Position numbers and translations under genes: made by a program
NCBI RefSeq assembly: GCF_017347585.1
Contig: NZ_AP024480.1
Location: 2,519,501 to 2,583,500 of the forward strand
Reading direction: 5' to 3'
Length of the DNA: 64,000 nucleotides
DNA from: Caldicellulosiruptor diazotrophicus
GTDB taxonomy: Bacteria > Bacillota > Thermoanaerobacteria > Caldicellulosiruptorales > Caldicellulosiruptoraceae
Notes under the pieces: generated by a model
Told to the model about the DNA's origin: nothing
The model's database searches: none
What the model saw: the letters and a program-made list of their open reading frames with translations, nothing else
Part shown: positions 8,699 through 16,313 of the stretch, one piece after another
Layout: each line of letters opens with the position of its first letter
Numbering within the stretch: the first letter of the stretch is position 1

Positions 8699-10117
8699 CT
8701 ATTCTATTCTATCTTTCAGCCAGCAGTTGATTACATTAAAATTTGTATTAACTGCATATCTTACAAAAATTGTGCTGTCTTCTGTCCTTATCTCTGTTAT
8801 GTTTCTTTCAAATCCGCTGTGGGCAAAATAATTTCTGTCAATTGGCTCGCCCACCAGCTTTCCAGGATCAATTATCTTGTAAAGTCCTGTCCAGCTACTA
8901 ATATCGTCCATTTGTTCTAATATTTTTTGCGTATTTGATATTTCATTGCTAAGCATAACATAGTTTGTAGGTACTCTGAATGTTGAATAAATCTCAAAAA
9001 AGTTTCTCTTTAGAAAGTTTAGGTCAATTCCTGTATCCTGACAGAACATAGTTATATTGTGCTTTTCCAGCATATTTACAATCCCAATGTAAAATCCCAA
9101 ACTCAAAATTGCATCTATGTAAGCTCTTTTATTGAGGTTGGGAGACTTTTGATAATTGCTGCAAAGCTGACCCTTGGCATGTTCAATTAGCTTGAAAATC
9201 TCTTCTTTTATCTCATCTATAGAGTGGTAGTGCTGATAGTAAAGATACAAAGGAACGTTATTTTTTATGGCAGAAAACAAAAGGCAAAACATTTCTATCT
9301 TCTCTCTCAATTTCTTTCTTTTTTCTCTCACCTGCTGTTTGAGCTTTGCAGCCTCTGACCCTTTTGCACCGTTATTTGGATCTGGATATATATTTCTTAA
9401 AAATGAAAAGTTGTACTCTGCTGCCTCTTTTCGTTTAATTGGAGATGAGAAAAATGCCGTAAATCTTTGCTGCTGAATGTGTATCTCAAAACTTTTTGCT
9501 GAACTTCCTATAATCGGGTCAGAAAAAGTGATGCATATCTTTGGCACTTTGCTTTCATCAAGCCAATTCATAAGATTTGAGAAAACAGCAAAGTGTCTTG
9601 CAGCCTCCAAAATTGCAGAAATATAAATGTTGTGTCCGCTTGAAATGTCAAGGTAAAGTTCTTCAAGTTCACCTTTCAAGTGTCTTTCTATCATATCAAA
9701 AAGAATCTCAAGTACAATATCATCATAGCTTGTATCAAGAAATGTTCCCATATACTCACCAAGAGAGTGAACAATAAGCTTTTCGTCCCTGCACCTTTCA
9801 AGTTCTATTTTATCTATAAACTCATCTGGATTTTTCAGGTAGTCTGATGGATCTTTAAAGATGGCTGCAATTTCTTCTTTTAAATTGGTTGGCTGAATGT
9901 ACTCAGGAAGTCTACTGTTAAGAACAATGCTAACAGGATATATAACAACTGTTTTTGCCTCACAGCCTCTTTTGCGAAGAAAATCTCGCAACACAGTTGA
10001 AGAAAGTTCAGACTCTCCGCTCTCCTCAACTATCTCACCATTAAAATTTTTAATATAAAATTTTTTAATAGCTATTGCAGGATTATCCAGTCTCCCAACT
10101 TGGTATATTACTTTCAT
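8699..10117 (-). CDS. CARF-HEPN ribonuclease, MJ1666-like Csx1 family
   Basis: This is a second, clearly different predicted cyclic-oligoadenylate effector of 472 residues. The CARF part has LDISSGHN at 156-163, the counterpart of the DxTHG/N signature in MJ1666-type Csx1 proteins. A basic helical segment (about 255-275) links to a HEPN domain with RNYFAH at 428-433 (R-X4-H). GGAG precedes the ATG by about 8-10 nt. It is 170 nt from the other CARF-HEPN gene on the same strand. The two proteins differ in length, linker and motif spelling, so this is not a simple tandem duplication. Confidence 0.8.
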   Translation of the reverse strand: MKVIYQVGRLDNPAIAIKKFYIKNFNGEIVEESGESELSSTVLRDFLRKRGCEAKTVVIYPVSIVLNSRLPEYIQPTNLKEEIAAIFKDPSDYLKNPDEFIDKIELERCRDEKLIVHSLGEYMGTFLDTSYDDIVLEILFDMIERHLKGELEELYLDISSGHNIYISAILEAARHFAVFSNLMNWLDESKVPKICITFSDPIIGSSAKSFEIHIQQQRFTAFFSSPIKRKEAAEYNFSFLRNIYPDPNNGAKGSEAAKLKQQVREKRKKLREKIEMFCLLFSAIKNNVPLYLYYQHYHSIDEIKEEIFKLIEHAKGQLCSNYQKSPNLNKRAYIDAILSLGFYIGIVNMLEKHNITMFCQDTGIDLNFLKRNFFEIYSTFRVPTNYVMLSNEISNTQKILEQMDDISSWTGLYKIIDPGKLVGEPIDRNYFAHSGFERNITEIRTEDSTIFVRYAVNTNFNVINCWLKDRIE

Positions 10118-10253
10118 TTGACTATCTCCACTCCTTTCTTCAGAAAAACATTTTGCATTTATTGCTAAATTTTTCTTCAGTATAATTTAATTATACCTAA
10201 TTTTCTCCTCTAAAAAAAGAAAAAGCTGCAAAGAGAAGTAGCAATAGCCCTCT

Positions 10254-10660
10254 TTACAGCAAGTTTCCCTGCTTTGTTTTTTTGAGATAATCCAAAATTT
10301 TTTCTACAAGCCAATTATTAGAATTATCTTCAAGAGAAATTTTTTCATATTCGTAAAAACCAAGCTGTGTCATTAATTCTTTTTGGTTTGCCTCTGCTTT
10401 CAAAATAGCTTTTTTGTCAAGTTTTATAGAGCCATCTTTTTCTCTCATTCTTATTTTCATCCTTTTCAAGACCAAGTCTACTACACAGAAGTGGTGAGTT
10501 GACATCATATTTTTTCGCATTTTTGAGGATTGAATTTCTGCTAAAATTTGCATAGCAGTAAGTGCAAAAGTGTTTGCATGTGTTGAATATATCCCAAGGT
10601 CTATGCTCTGGACACATCCGCACGCTTGACGCTGGTTTTTGTCTTTTTTAAAGCTTGCTG
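10254..10660 (-). pseudogene. Frameshifted remnant of a DUF1848-like Fe-S protein, plus an unknown tail
   Basis: Reading alternate minus-strand frames gives CGCVQSIDLGIY, then NTCKHFCTYCYANFS, then SPLLCSRLG. This is the order of the C-terminal cysteine cluster of DUF1848 proteins, whose cluster resembles that of radical SAM enzymes. At least two frameshifts separate the pieces. Downstream, a frame rich in Lys and Glu (KAILKAEANQKELM to the stop at 10254) is unrecognised. No intact start or full-length frame exists, so this is a relic. Confidence 0.55.
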
Positions 10661-10674
10661 TCCAGTAGGGGAGT

Positions 10675-11024
10675 ATATTATCTTGATTAAATGCTACTAT
10701 ATCAATTTCTTCTTCACGCTTTTTATAAGGATTATTCCCCCATCATTTACCTATATTTTCAAAAATGAAGGGTAATTTTTTTGTCTTGTTTAAAATCTTA
10801 AGATAATCCATGCATATCTCCTCATAAACTTCTCCAATAAACTCATTCATAAAAGGTTTGATTTTATTCTCGATAACTTCATCAATCAATCCCTGTTCAA
10901 TTAAAGTCTTGTTGGTAAAAACAAATCGATACCAGAATCTAAAAGAATTATCCTTAATTCTGTAAATACTTTTTCTGCTCTTTGCTTCCAAGAAAAGAGG
11001 AGTTACCCTTTCAAGAATTTTCAA
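10675..11024 (-). pseudogene. C-terminal remnant of a DUF234-type P-loop ATPase
   Basis: The frame encodes TPLFLEAKSRKSIYRIKDNSF, FWYRFVF and then FIGEVYEEIC, all characteristic of the DUF234 region at the C-terminus of archaeal-type ATPases. After an in-frame TGA at 10743 it continues with WGNNPYKKREEEIDIVAF, the nuclease-like end of that family. The whole ATPase domain is missing. It then runs directly into the DUF1848-like relic, which points to a deletion that joined two genes. Confidence 0.65.
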
Positions 11025-11096
11025 ATCTAGCTGATAAATATTATATTTATATTTTCAGTTAGATTACTATTATGTTTTTTGTTATTTTGAAAGATG

Positions 11097-11846
11097 TTAT
11101 GTTAGCAAGATAAAAGAAACATTGTCATTGAAATTTCTCAGATAAAATCTTTTTTGAAATTCCATGCAAAAATCATCAGAATAAAAAATTTCTGGTATTT
11201 CTTTTTCAAATACATCCCAGAACCCATCACTACATATGATGAACCTATCTTCATCAATAATTTCTGTCTCATTTCTATAAATTTGAACCTCTGTTCGATA
11301 ATTATCTGCTATTATTGCAGAAGTTAAAGTATGCTTTTTAGAATGAGTCTTTGCCTCATCCACAGTTATGTAGCCACTTGAGACAAGCTCTTCAACCACA
11401 GTATGGTCTTTGGTTAATCTAATTGCTCTTGTTCCAAGCAATCTATAAACTCTGCAATCGCCTACATTGAAAACCTGAACTTTGTTGTCAACAATCAAGA
11501 TCCCTGCAATCGTACATCCCATTTCAAAACTGTTTGGATTTGTCTGCGCATAATTTTCTAATTCATCTCTTGCTTTTTTAATTGCATCTTCAATAAAAAG
11601 CTCTTTTTTGATAATATCTTCTTTATAACTTTGCAAAACTTCTAAAACCATTTTTGAGGCCAACTCACCTTTATTGTTTCCTCCTATACCATCTGCAACA
11701 GCAAGAAAAATATTTTTGTCATTAATATATATACTCTCACATTTTTCCATATCAGTATTGCTTATAATTTTCTCAGAAATTAACAAAGCATCTTCGTTTG
11801 TGTTTCTCAAATTCCCTCTATTCGTAAAATAAAAAACTTTATACAT
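11097..11846 (-). CDS. PP2C-family protein serine/threonine phosphatase
   Basis: This 249-residue soluble phosphatase has the PPM motifs in order: RNTNEDA near the N-terminus, VADGIGG (metal-binding Asp), VGDCRVYR, CSDGFWD and DNVSFIL at the end. The metal-binding aspartates are therefore present. AGGAG precedes the ATG by eight nt. It is the last gene of the six-gene operon, 24 nt after the FHA gene. It is the natural antagonist of the kinase encoded first in the same operon, probably resetting FHA-read phosphothreonines. The family is certain; the substrate is inferred. Confidence 0.9.
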   Translation of the reverse strand: MYKVFYFTNRGNLRNTNEDALLISEKIISNTDMEKCESIYINDKNIFLAVADGIGGNNKGELASKMVLEVLQSYKEDIIKKELFIEDAIKKARDELENYAQTNPNSFEMGCTIAGILIVDNKVQVFNVGDCRVYRLLGTRAIRLTKDHTVVEELVSSGYITVDEAKTHSKKHTLTSAIIADNYRTEVQIYRNETEIIDEDRFIICSDGFWDVFEKEIPEIFYSDDFCMEFQKRFYLRNFNDNVSFILLT

Positions 11847-11870
11847 GTTTACAACTCCTATCTGGTTTTT

Positions 11871-12356
11871 TTACTGTAACTCATCTACTGTAAGTTCTAA
11901 TGATAACGAAAGAGATATCCTGTCACCTTTTTTGATTACATCTTTACCTTTTATCCTCCTGCCATTTATATAAACTCCATTTGTGCTATTTAAATCCTCA
12001 ACATACCAGGTACCTGCCTGTTTGAAAAATCTTGCATGTCTTCTTGAAACAGTTTTATATACTTCCAAATATTCTTTTCCTTTTTCATGTCTACCTACCA
12101 CATCGCCACTAAAAACCTCTAATACAAAATTATTCCCCCTCAAAACGATTTTAGAAACTTCAACCATTGTTCTATCATCGTAAGACTCTTTTTTAAAAGA
12201 TTCTTTTCTTTCTATCCCTTCAGTCTTCTTAGCTTCTCTGACTGCACTATCCCCAGTTACAGGCACATTTATTATATCTGCCATACATTTGATGCAGATT
12301 ATTTCATCAGGAGGATTTTGCCAATTACAGTTTGGACATATCTTATATCTCTCCAT
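11871..12356 (-). CDS. Zinc-ribbon and FHA domain protein
   Basis: This 161-residue adaptor has two domains. Residues 7-24 form a zinc ribbon (CPNC...CIKC). Residues about 70-160 form an FHA domain with GRHEKGKEYLEV, SRRHARF and LNSTNGVYINGRRI, the conserved phosphothreonine-binding loops. Acidic and charged residues link the two. It overlaps the radical SAM gene by 14 nt. FHA domains bind phosphothreonine peptides, so it likely reads phosphorylation made by the operon's kinase. The partner is not visible from sequence. Confidence 0.88.
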   Translation of the reverse strand: MERYKICPNCNWQNPPDEIICIKCMADIINVPVTGDSAVREAKKTEGIERKESFKKESYDDRTMVEVSKIVLRGNNFVLEVFSGDVVGRHEKGKEYLEVYKTVSRRHARFFKQAGTWYVEDLNSTNGVYINGRRIKGKDVIKKGDRISLSLSLELTVDELQ

Positions 12357-12927
12357 TTATTAACACCTCAGTATCTTTTTGGTAGGGTATGCCTATTATA
12401 ACTAATTTATCTTTCTGATTAATAATCTGGAGAACTCTTTCTTTTTTCTTTTTTATCCAGAGTGAATAATCACTGCTCAAAGACTTATTAAAAAGGAAAA
12501 ATCGTTGATTTTCTGAGCCTTTCCAAATCAATTCACTTTCAAGTCCTTCTATAAAAGGGGAATCCACTAATGCATCTATTAGCTTCAAAATATCTTTATG
12601 TTTATTTAAAAGGTATTCATATGTGTATCCAGTATAAACAAGAATGTCATCAAAAAAGTCTCTTATAGAATTTAAAAGACTCTGCAGGGGGACATGCTGA
12701 TCAAATGGCTCCCCACCACTTATTGTTAGTTTTTTGCAACCAAAACTCTTCAGGACATTAGCAACTTCTTCTATTTTAATTGCTCTGCTTTTATCAAATT
12801 CCCATGTATGTAAAGACATGCATCCTTTACATCTTATTGAGCATCCCTGCAGCCAAATACCTGTTCTTTTACCAGGTCCAAGTGTGTAAACAGGATAATG
12901 TATAATATTAACCAACAACTCTTCCAT
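12343..12927 (-). CDS. NrdG-like radical SAM protein (4Fe-4S activating-enzyme type)
   Basis: This 194-residue protein has the motif QGCSIRCKGC with C29, C33 and C36 (CX3CX2C, binding the 4Fe-4S cluster that cleaves SAM). GKRTGIWLQGC before it and SGGEPFDQH at 70-78 are typical of anaerobic ribonucleotide reductase or other glycyl-radical activases. The start ATG at 12927 has AGGTGGG about seven nt upstream and overlaps the AAA+ gene by 20 nt. The window holds no glycyl-radical enzyme or class III NrdD beside it. Its place among kinase, FHA and phosphatase genes makes an ordinary activase role doubtful. Its role here is unknown. Confidence 0.82.
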   Translation of the reverse strand: MEELLVNIIHYPVYTLGPGKRTGIWLQGCSIRCKGCMSLHTWEFDKSRAIKIEEVANVLKSFGCKKLTISGGEPFDQHVPLQSLLNSIRDFFDDILVYTGYTYEYLLNKHKDILKLIDALVDSPFIEGLESELIWKGSENQRFFLFNKSLSSDYSLWIKKKKERVLQIINQKDKLVIIGIPYQKDTEVLINGEI

Positions 12928-14734
12928 TAAGTTCCCACCTGTCATCTTTTTTAACCAATTCATTAACCACCACAGTACTTTCTGTTTGAGGAAATAATTT
13001 AAACAAAAGCTCTGAGAGAGGATTTATAAACAAAAGTTCAAGTTTATTACCTATTCCCCTTCCACCCATAGACAGGTCTTTTACAATTTCTTCATATATC
13101 TTTTGCTGCACATTATCTGATATTTCAAGCTTTATCCCCTTGTCTTCTTCAAGTTTTATCCTAACATTATTCAGCATTTTATCCAATATTTTTTTTACAT
13201 TTTCATTGCGTATAAAATCAAATACAATGATGTTTTCTCCTATACGATTCAAAATTTCAGGTCTTGCAATCTTGAATGTAAAATATTCTTTTATAGCTTC
13301 AGTCAAAATCTTCTCAATTTCATCATAACTCATTCCTGGTGAGATGCGCTGTATTTTTTTGCCATCCGACGTCACTTCGTAAACACCAAGGTTAGATGTA
13401 AATATTATTAGAGTTTCAGAAAAGTATACAGTTTCTCCCCTGCCAGAGGTAAGTCTGCCATCGTCAAGTATTTGCAAAAAAATATCAAGTATTTTTGGAT
13501 GAGCTTTTTCTATCTCATCAAAGAGAATTACTGAAAAAGGATTTTGTTTTACGGCATTTGTCAACTCACCACCAACATCATATCCCACATATCCGGGTGG
13601 CGCACCAATGAGTCTTTGGTCAGAATGTTCGTGTGAAAACTCTGACATATCGAATCTTATATAATGATGTTCACTTCCAAATATTAATTCTGTTATAGCT
13701 TTTGCAAGTTCAGTCTTCCCCACACCGGTTGGTCCTGCAAAAAACAAAACACCTTTAGGTCTGTTTGAATATCGCGAAAATTGTGAACCCGAAAGATTGA
13801 AAAAAGCTCTTCTCAATATAGTAGCTGCTTGTTTTATAGCTTTTTCTTGCCCCATAACTCTTCTTTTTAAAAATTCCTCTGCGTTATTAAGCCTTTCTTT
13901 ATCTATTTTTGCCCATGGATTTTCGCTGACACCAACTTTATATCTCCTTGTTGCTTCTCCAATCTCTCTTGCACTCAGATTTTCTCTCTTTGACAAAACT
14001 ACTATAGAAAGCATTTCCCTTGCAAACATGCCAGACGTCAGATTTACAAAATCTTTTATCAATTCTTCCTTTTTGCTTTCAGGCAAACTTGTCCACTCAT
14101 CCATTCGCGGCAAAAGAGCTTGTGCTATCCATCTTCTTATCTCAAAATCAGGTTTTGGAATAGGAATTGTTCTTATTCTTGGATTTTCAACAGTATACCA
14201 TGGCGGCAAATCATTTTCTTTTTCTACAAGGAAAATTATTGGATTATAAGAAGGTGGATTACCTTTCTGGTTTATGTTAATAGAGAGCTTGAATGTGTGG
14301 TAAAGAAAATCTGGTAAATCTCTACTGCAAGAAATCTCTGGCAATCTCGATGAAAAGTTAATAACAACAGCTGCCTTCTCATCACCTGTAATAAATTTTT
14401 CTATAGTTTCATACGCATCAAGCAAAGTCACAACTTTATCACCAATTTTTCTTCCAGAGAGGTTTGTAAATATTCCTTCATCTCCTTTTAATAGTCTAAA
14501 CCCTTCAAGAGGAACATACTCTATTACAATCTTGTAGCTATCATATGTAGTAAGCAAATGAGCAATAAATTGAGTTATATTCATGGGTATATATTTTTCA
14601 CCTTGTGGAAATGGAAAAAGGTCATAAATATTCCCAAAAAGAACAAACTGACATGTTATAGAACAAAATCTTAAAAGCTCTTTTGCAAACTTTGGTATGC
14701 CTTTGATTTTTTCAGGTATTATGTCGTTTGCCAT
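12908..14734 (-). CDS. ClpB-like AAA+ ATPase with a degenerate first module
   Basis: The C-terminal half of this 608-residue protein is a complete Clp/Hsp100 D2-type AAA+ module. It has Walker A GPTGVGKT (334-341), pore loop GAPPGYVGY (377-385), Walker B VILFDEIEKAH (402-412), sensor-1 TSN, arginine finger region RPEILNRI and sensor-2 GGRG. The first about 270 residues have the strand pattern of an AAA-like module (FVLFGNIYDLF, AAVVINFSS, NPIIFLVE) but no Walker A, and no ClpB N-domain or M-domain. It starts three nt after the coiled-coil gene. It probably remodels proteins; the client, perhaps an operon partner, is unknown. Confidence 0.87.
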   Translation of the reverse strand: MANDIIPEKIKGIPKFAKELLRFCSITCQFVLFGNIYDLFPFPQGEKYIPMNITQFIAHLLTTYDSYKIVIEYVPLEGFRLLKGDEGIFTNLSGRKIGDKVVTLLDAYETIEKFITGDEKAAVVINFSSRLPEISCSRDLPDFLYHTFKLSININQKGNPPSYNPIIFLVEKENDLPPWYTVENPRIRTIPIPKPDFEIRRWIAQALLPRMDEWTSLPESKKEELIKDFVNLTSGMFAREMLSIVVLSKRENLSAREIGEATRRYKVGVSENPWAKIDKERLNNAEEFLKRRVMGQEKAIKQAATILRRAFFNLSGSQFSRYSNRPKGVLFFAGPTGVGKTELAKAITELIFGSEHHYIRFDMSEFSHEHSDQRLIGAPPGYVGYDVGGELTNAVKQNPFSVILFDEIEKAHPKILDIFLQILDDGRLTSGRGETVYFSETLIIFTSNLGVYEVTSDGKKIQRISPGMSYDEIEKILTEAIKEYFTFKIARPEILNRIGENIIVFDFIRNENVKKILDKMLNNVRIKLEEDKGIKLEISDNVQQKIYEEIVKDLSMGGRGIGNKLELLFINPLSELLFKLFPQTESTVVVNELVKKDDRWELNGRVVG

Positions 14735-14737
14735 ACT

Positions 14738-16282
14738 TTACACACTCCTTTGTCTCTGTTGTATATTAATGTTTTTGATATTTTGATGTTTTTTGCTGAC
14801 TTCCATTTTTTCTCTTTTCATGTAATAAAATCTCATTTCAGGTTCAATCCTCTGTTTGTCTTCAATTACTATCCCTTCCTGACTTAAAAGCTGTTTAATT
14901 TTGTCATAATCGGAACACCACTTTTTTGCTATAGAGATATCCTTATGTTTTTCATATTCACTTAAACTTCTTTCATCTTCAACATACCTTACAAACATAA
15001 TTTTTATTCCGTCATTTTCATATTTTATTCTCAACATATAATCATCTCCAAAAGGTGTTCTAATTTCTACTATTTCACCCTTTGATAATTTTTCCATCAA
15101 ACCTTCTTCTACAACAGAATAACCTAACTCTCTTATTTTTCCAATAAACTTATCCACTGAAGCCTTTCTGATTTTCTGTTCCAAAACCTGTTTTCTTCTT
15201 TCAAGTAGTCTTTTTACAAAATCATCAACTGCTTCTTTATACAATACTCTCATTTGCATTAAATCATTAAATTCACTTTTCATACCTACCTCTTCTGCAA
15301 ATGTTTCGTACATTTTTAAATCATTTTTTAATACTTCAGTTTGAATATATATTGTTCTTGCCTTTATGTAACTGAACTTGAGGTCTTCAAAAATCAGTTC
15401 TACTCTTGATATATCATCTGTTTCTTTTGCCTCTTGTATTAACTGTTTCTTTTCTTCAGCCAACTTGAGATTTATATTTTTTAACTTATCAAATATAACT
15501 TCAATCTTTTCTAATATCTCTTCCTTTTTTGTAACCTCGGTGTTCTCTTCTTTAGTAATTCTTTCTACTTCAATTTGATCTTTTATTTCAAAAGTTTTTT
15601 GCTCAAGCAATTTTTGTTTTATCCTTCTTATAATACCATGATACTCACTTGGTACTTCTTTTAAATACTCCTTTAGTATTTCAATATCTGAAGGATTATC
15701 AAATGTATACTTTTCTATAGTGTTTAGAATTTCGGTATATTGTTTCATCTTTTTATAATATCTATTATTACATAAATCTTTTGGGAATATATTGAGATAC
15801 TGGTTTATAACATTTATATTTGCATTGGGATTTTTAAATTCTTTCTCTAAATTTTCAAATAATTCTATAATTTTTTGTATCTTTTTTTTGGTCTCTAAAG
15901 CACCATCTGGTAATACATCTATAAAAGCTTTTAATGTTTGGATATCTAAATTATCTGTCAGCTCTGTTTTAACTAAAATAATATACTCCTTTGTTTTTCG
16001 AACTACATCCTGCAGTTTTGCAATTTGCGCGTCAACCCACTGAGTATGGTTTTCACTTAACAAAATTTCCATTGTGTATTTTTCCAAAAAATCTTTCTTG
16101 CATTTTTCAAGATTTTCTATTAAATCCTTACCTAAAAAGCATGAATCAATATTTTTTAGCATGTCTTTTACATGGCTAATAGAATTATCTATTTGGTTTT
16201 TAAAAAACTCTTTGTTTTCTCTAAGAGTTTCAGTCAAATTTTTATTGCCGACAAAGGTCCAACAATAAGTGAAGCTACTCAT
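14738..16282 (-). CDS. Coiled-coil protein of unknown function
   Basis: This 514-residue, highly charged, mostly helical protein has no signal peptide or membrane segment. Long Lys/Glu-rich heptad-like stretches occupy about residues 20-120 and 225-380. A small mixed region around 385-440 (LGYSVVEEG, IVEIRTPFGDDYMLRIKY) looks like a compact alpha/beta domain. The C-terminus is Gln/Arg/Lys-rich. I do not recognise the family. It lies between the kinase and the ATPase, 31 nt and 3 nt from them, so it is a likely structural scaffold or client of the system. Confidence 0.8.
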   Translation of the reverse strand: MSSFTYCWTFVGNKNLTETLRENKEFFKNQIDNSISHVKDMLKNIDSCFLGKDLIENLEKCKKDFLEKYTMEILLSENHTQWVDAQIAKLQDVVRKTKEYIILVKTELTDNLDIQTLKAFIDVLPDGALETKKKIQKIIELFENLEKEFKNPNANINVINQYLNIFPKDLCNNRYYKKMKQYTEILNTIEKYTFDNPSDIEILKEYLKEVPSEYHGIIRRIKQKLLEQKTFEIKDQIEVERITKEENTEVTKKEEILEKIEVIFDKLKNINLKLAEEKKQLIQEAKETDDISRVELIFEDLKFSYIKARTIYIQTEVLKNDLKMYETFAEEVGMKSEFNDLMQMRVLYKEAVDDFVKRLLERRKQVLEQKIRKASVDKFIGKIRELGYSVVEEGLMEKLSKGEIVEIRTPFGDDYMLRIKYENDGIKIMFVRYVEDERSLSEYEKHKDISIAKKWCSDYDKIKQLLSQEGIVIEDKQRIEPEMRFYYMKREKMEVSKKHQNIKNINIQQRQRSV

Positions 16283-16313
16283 ACTATCATCCTCTTAATT
16301 TTTAAATTTATAT

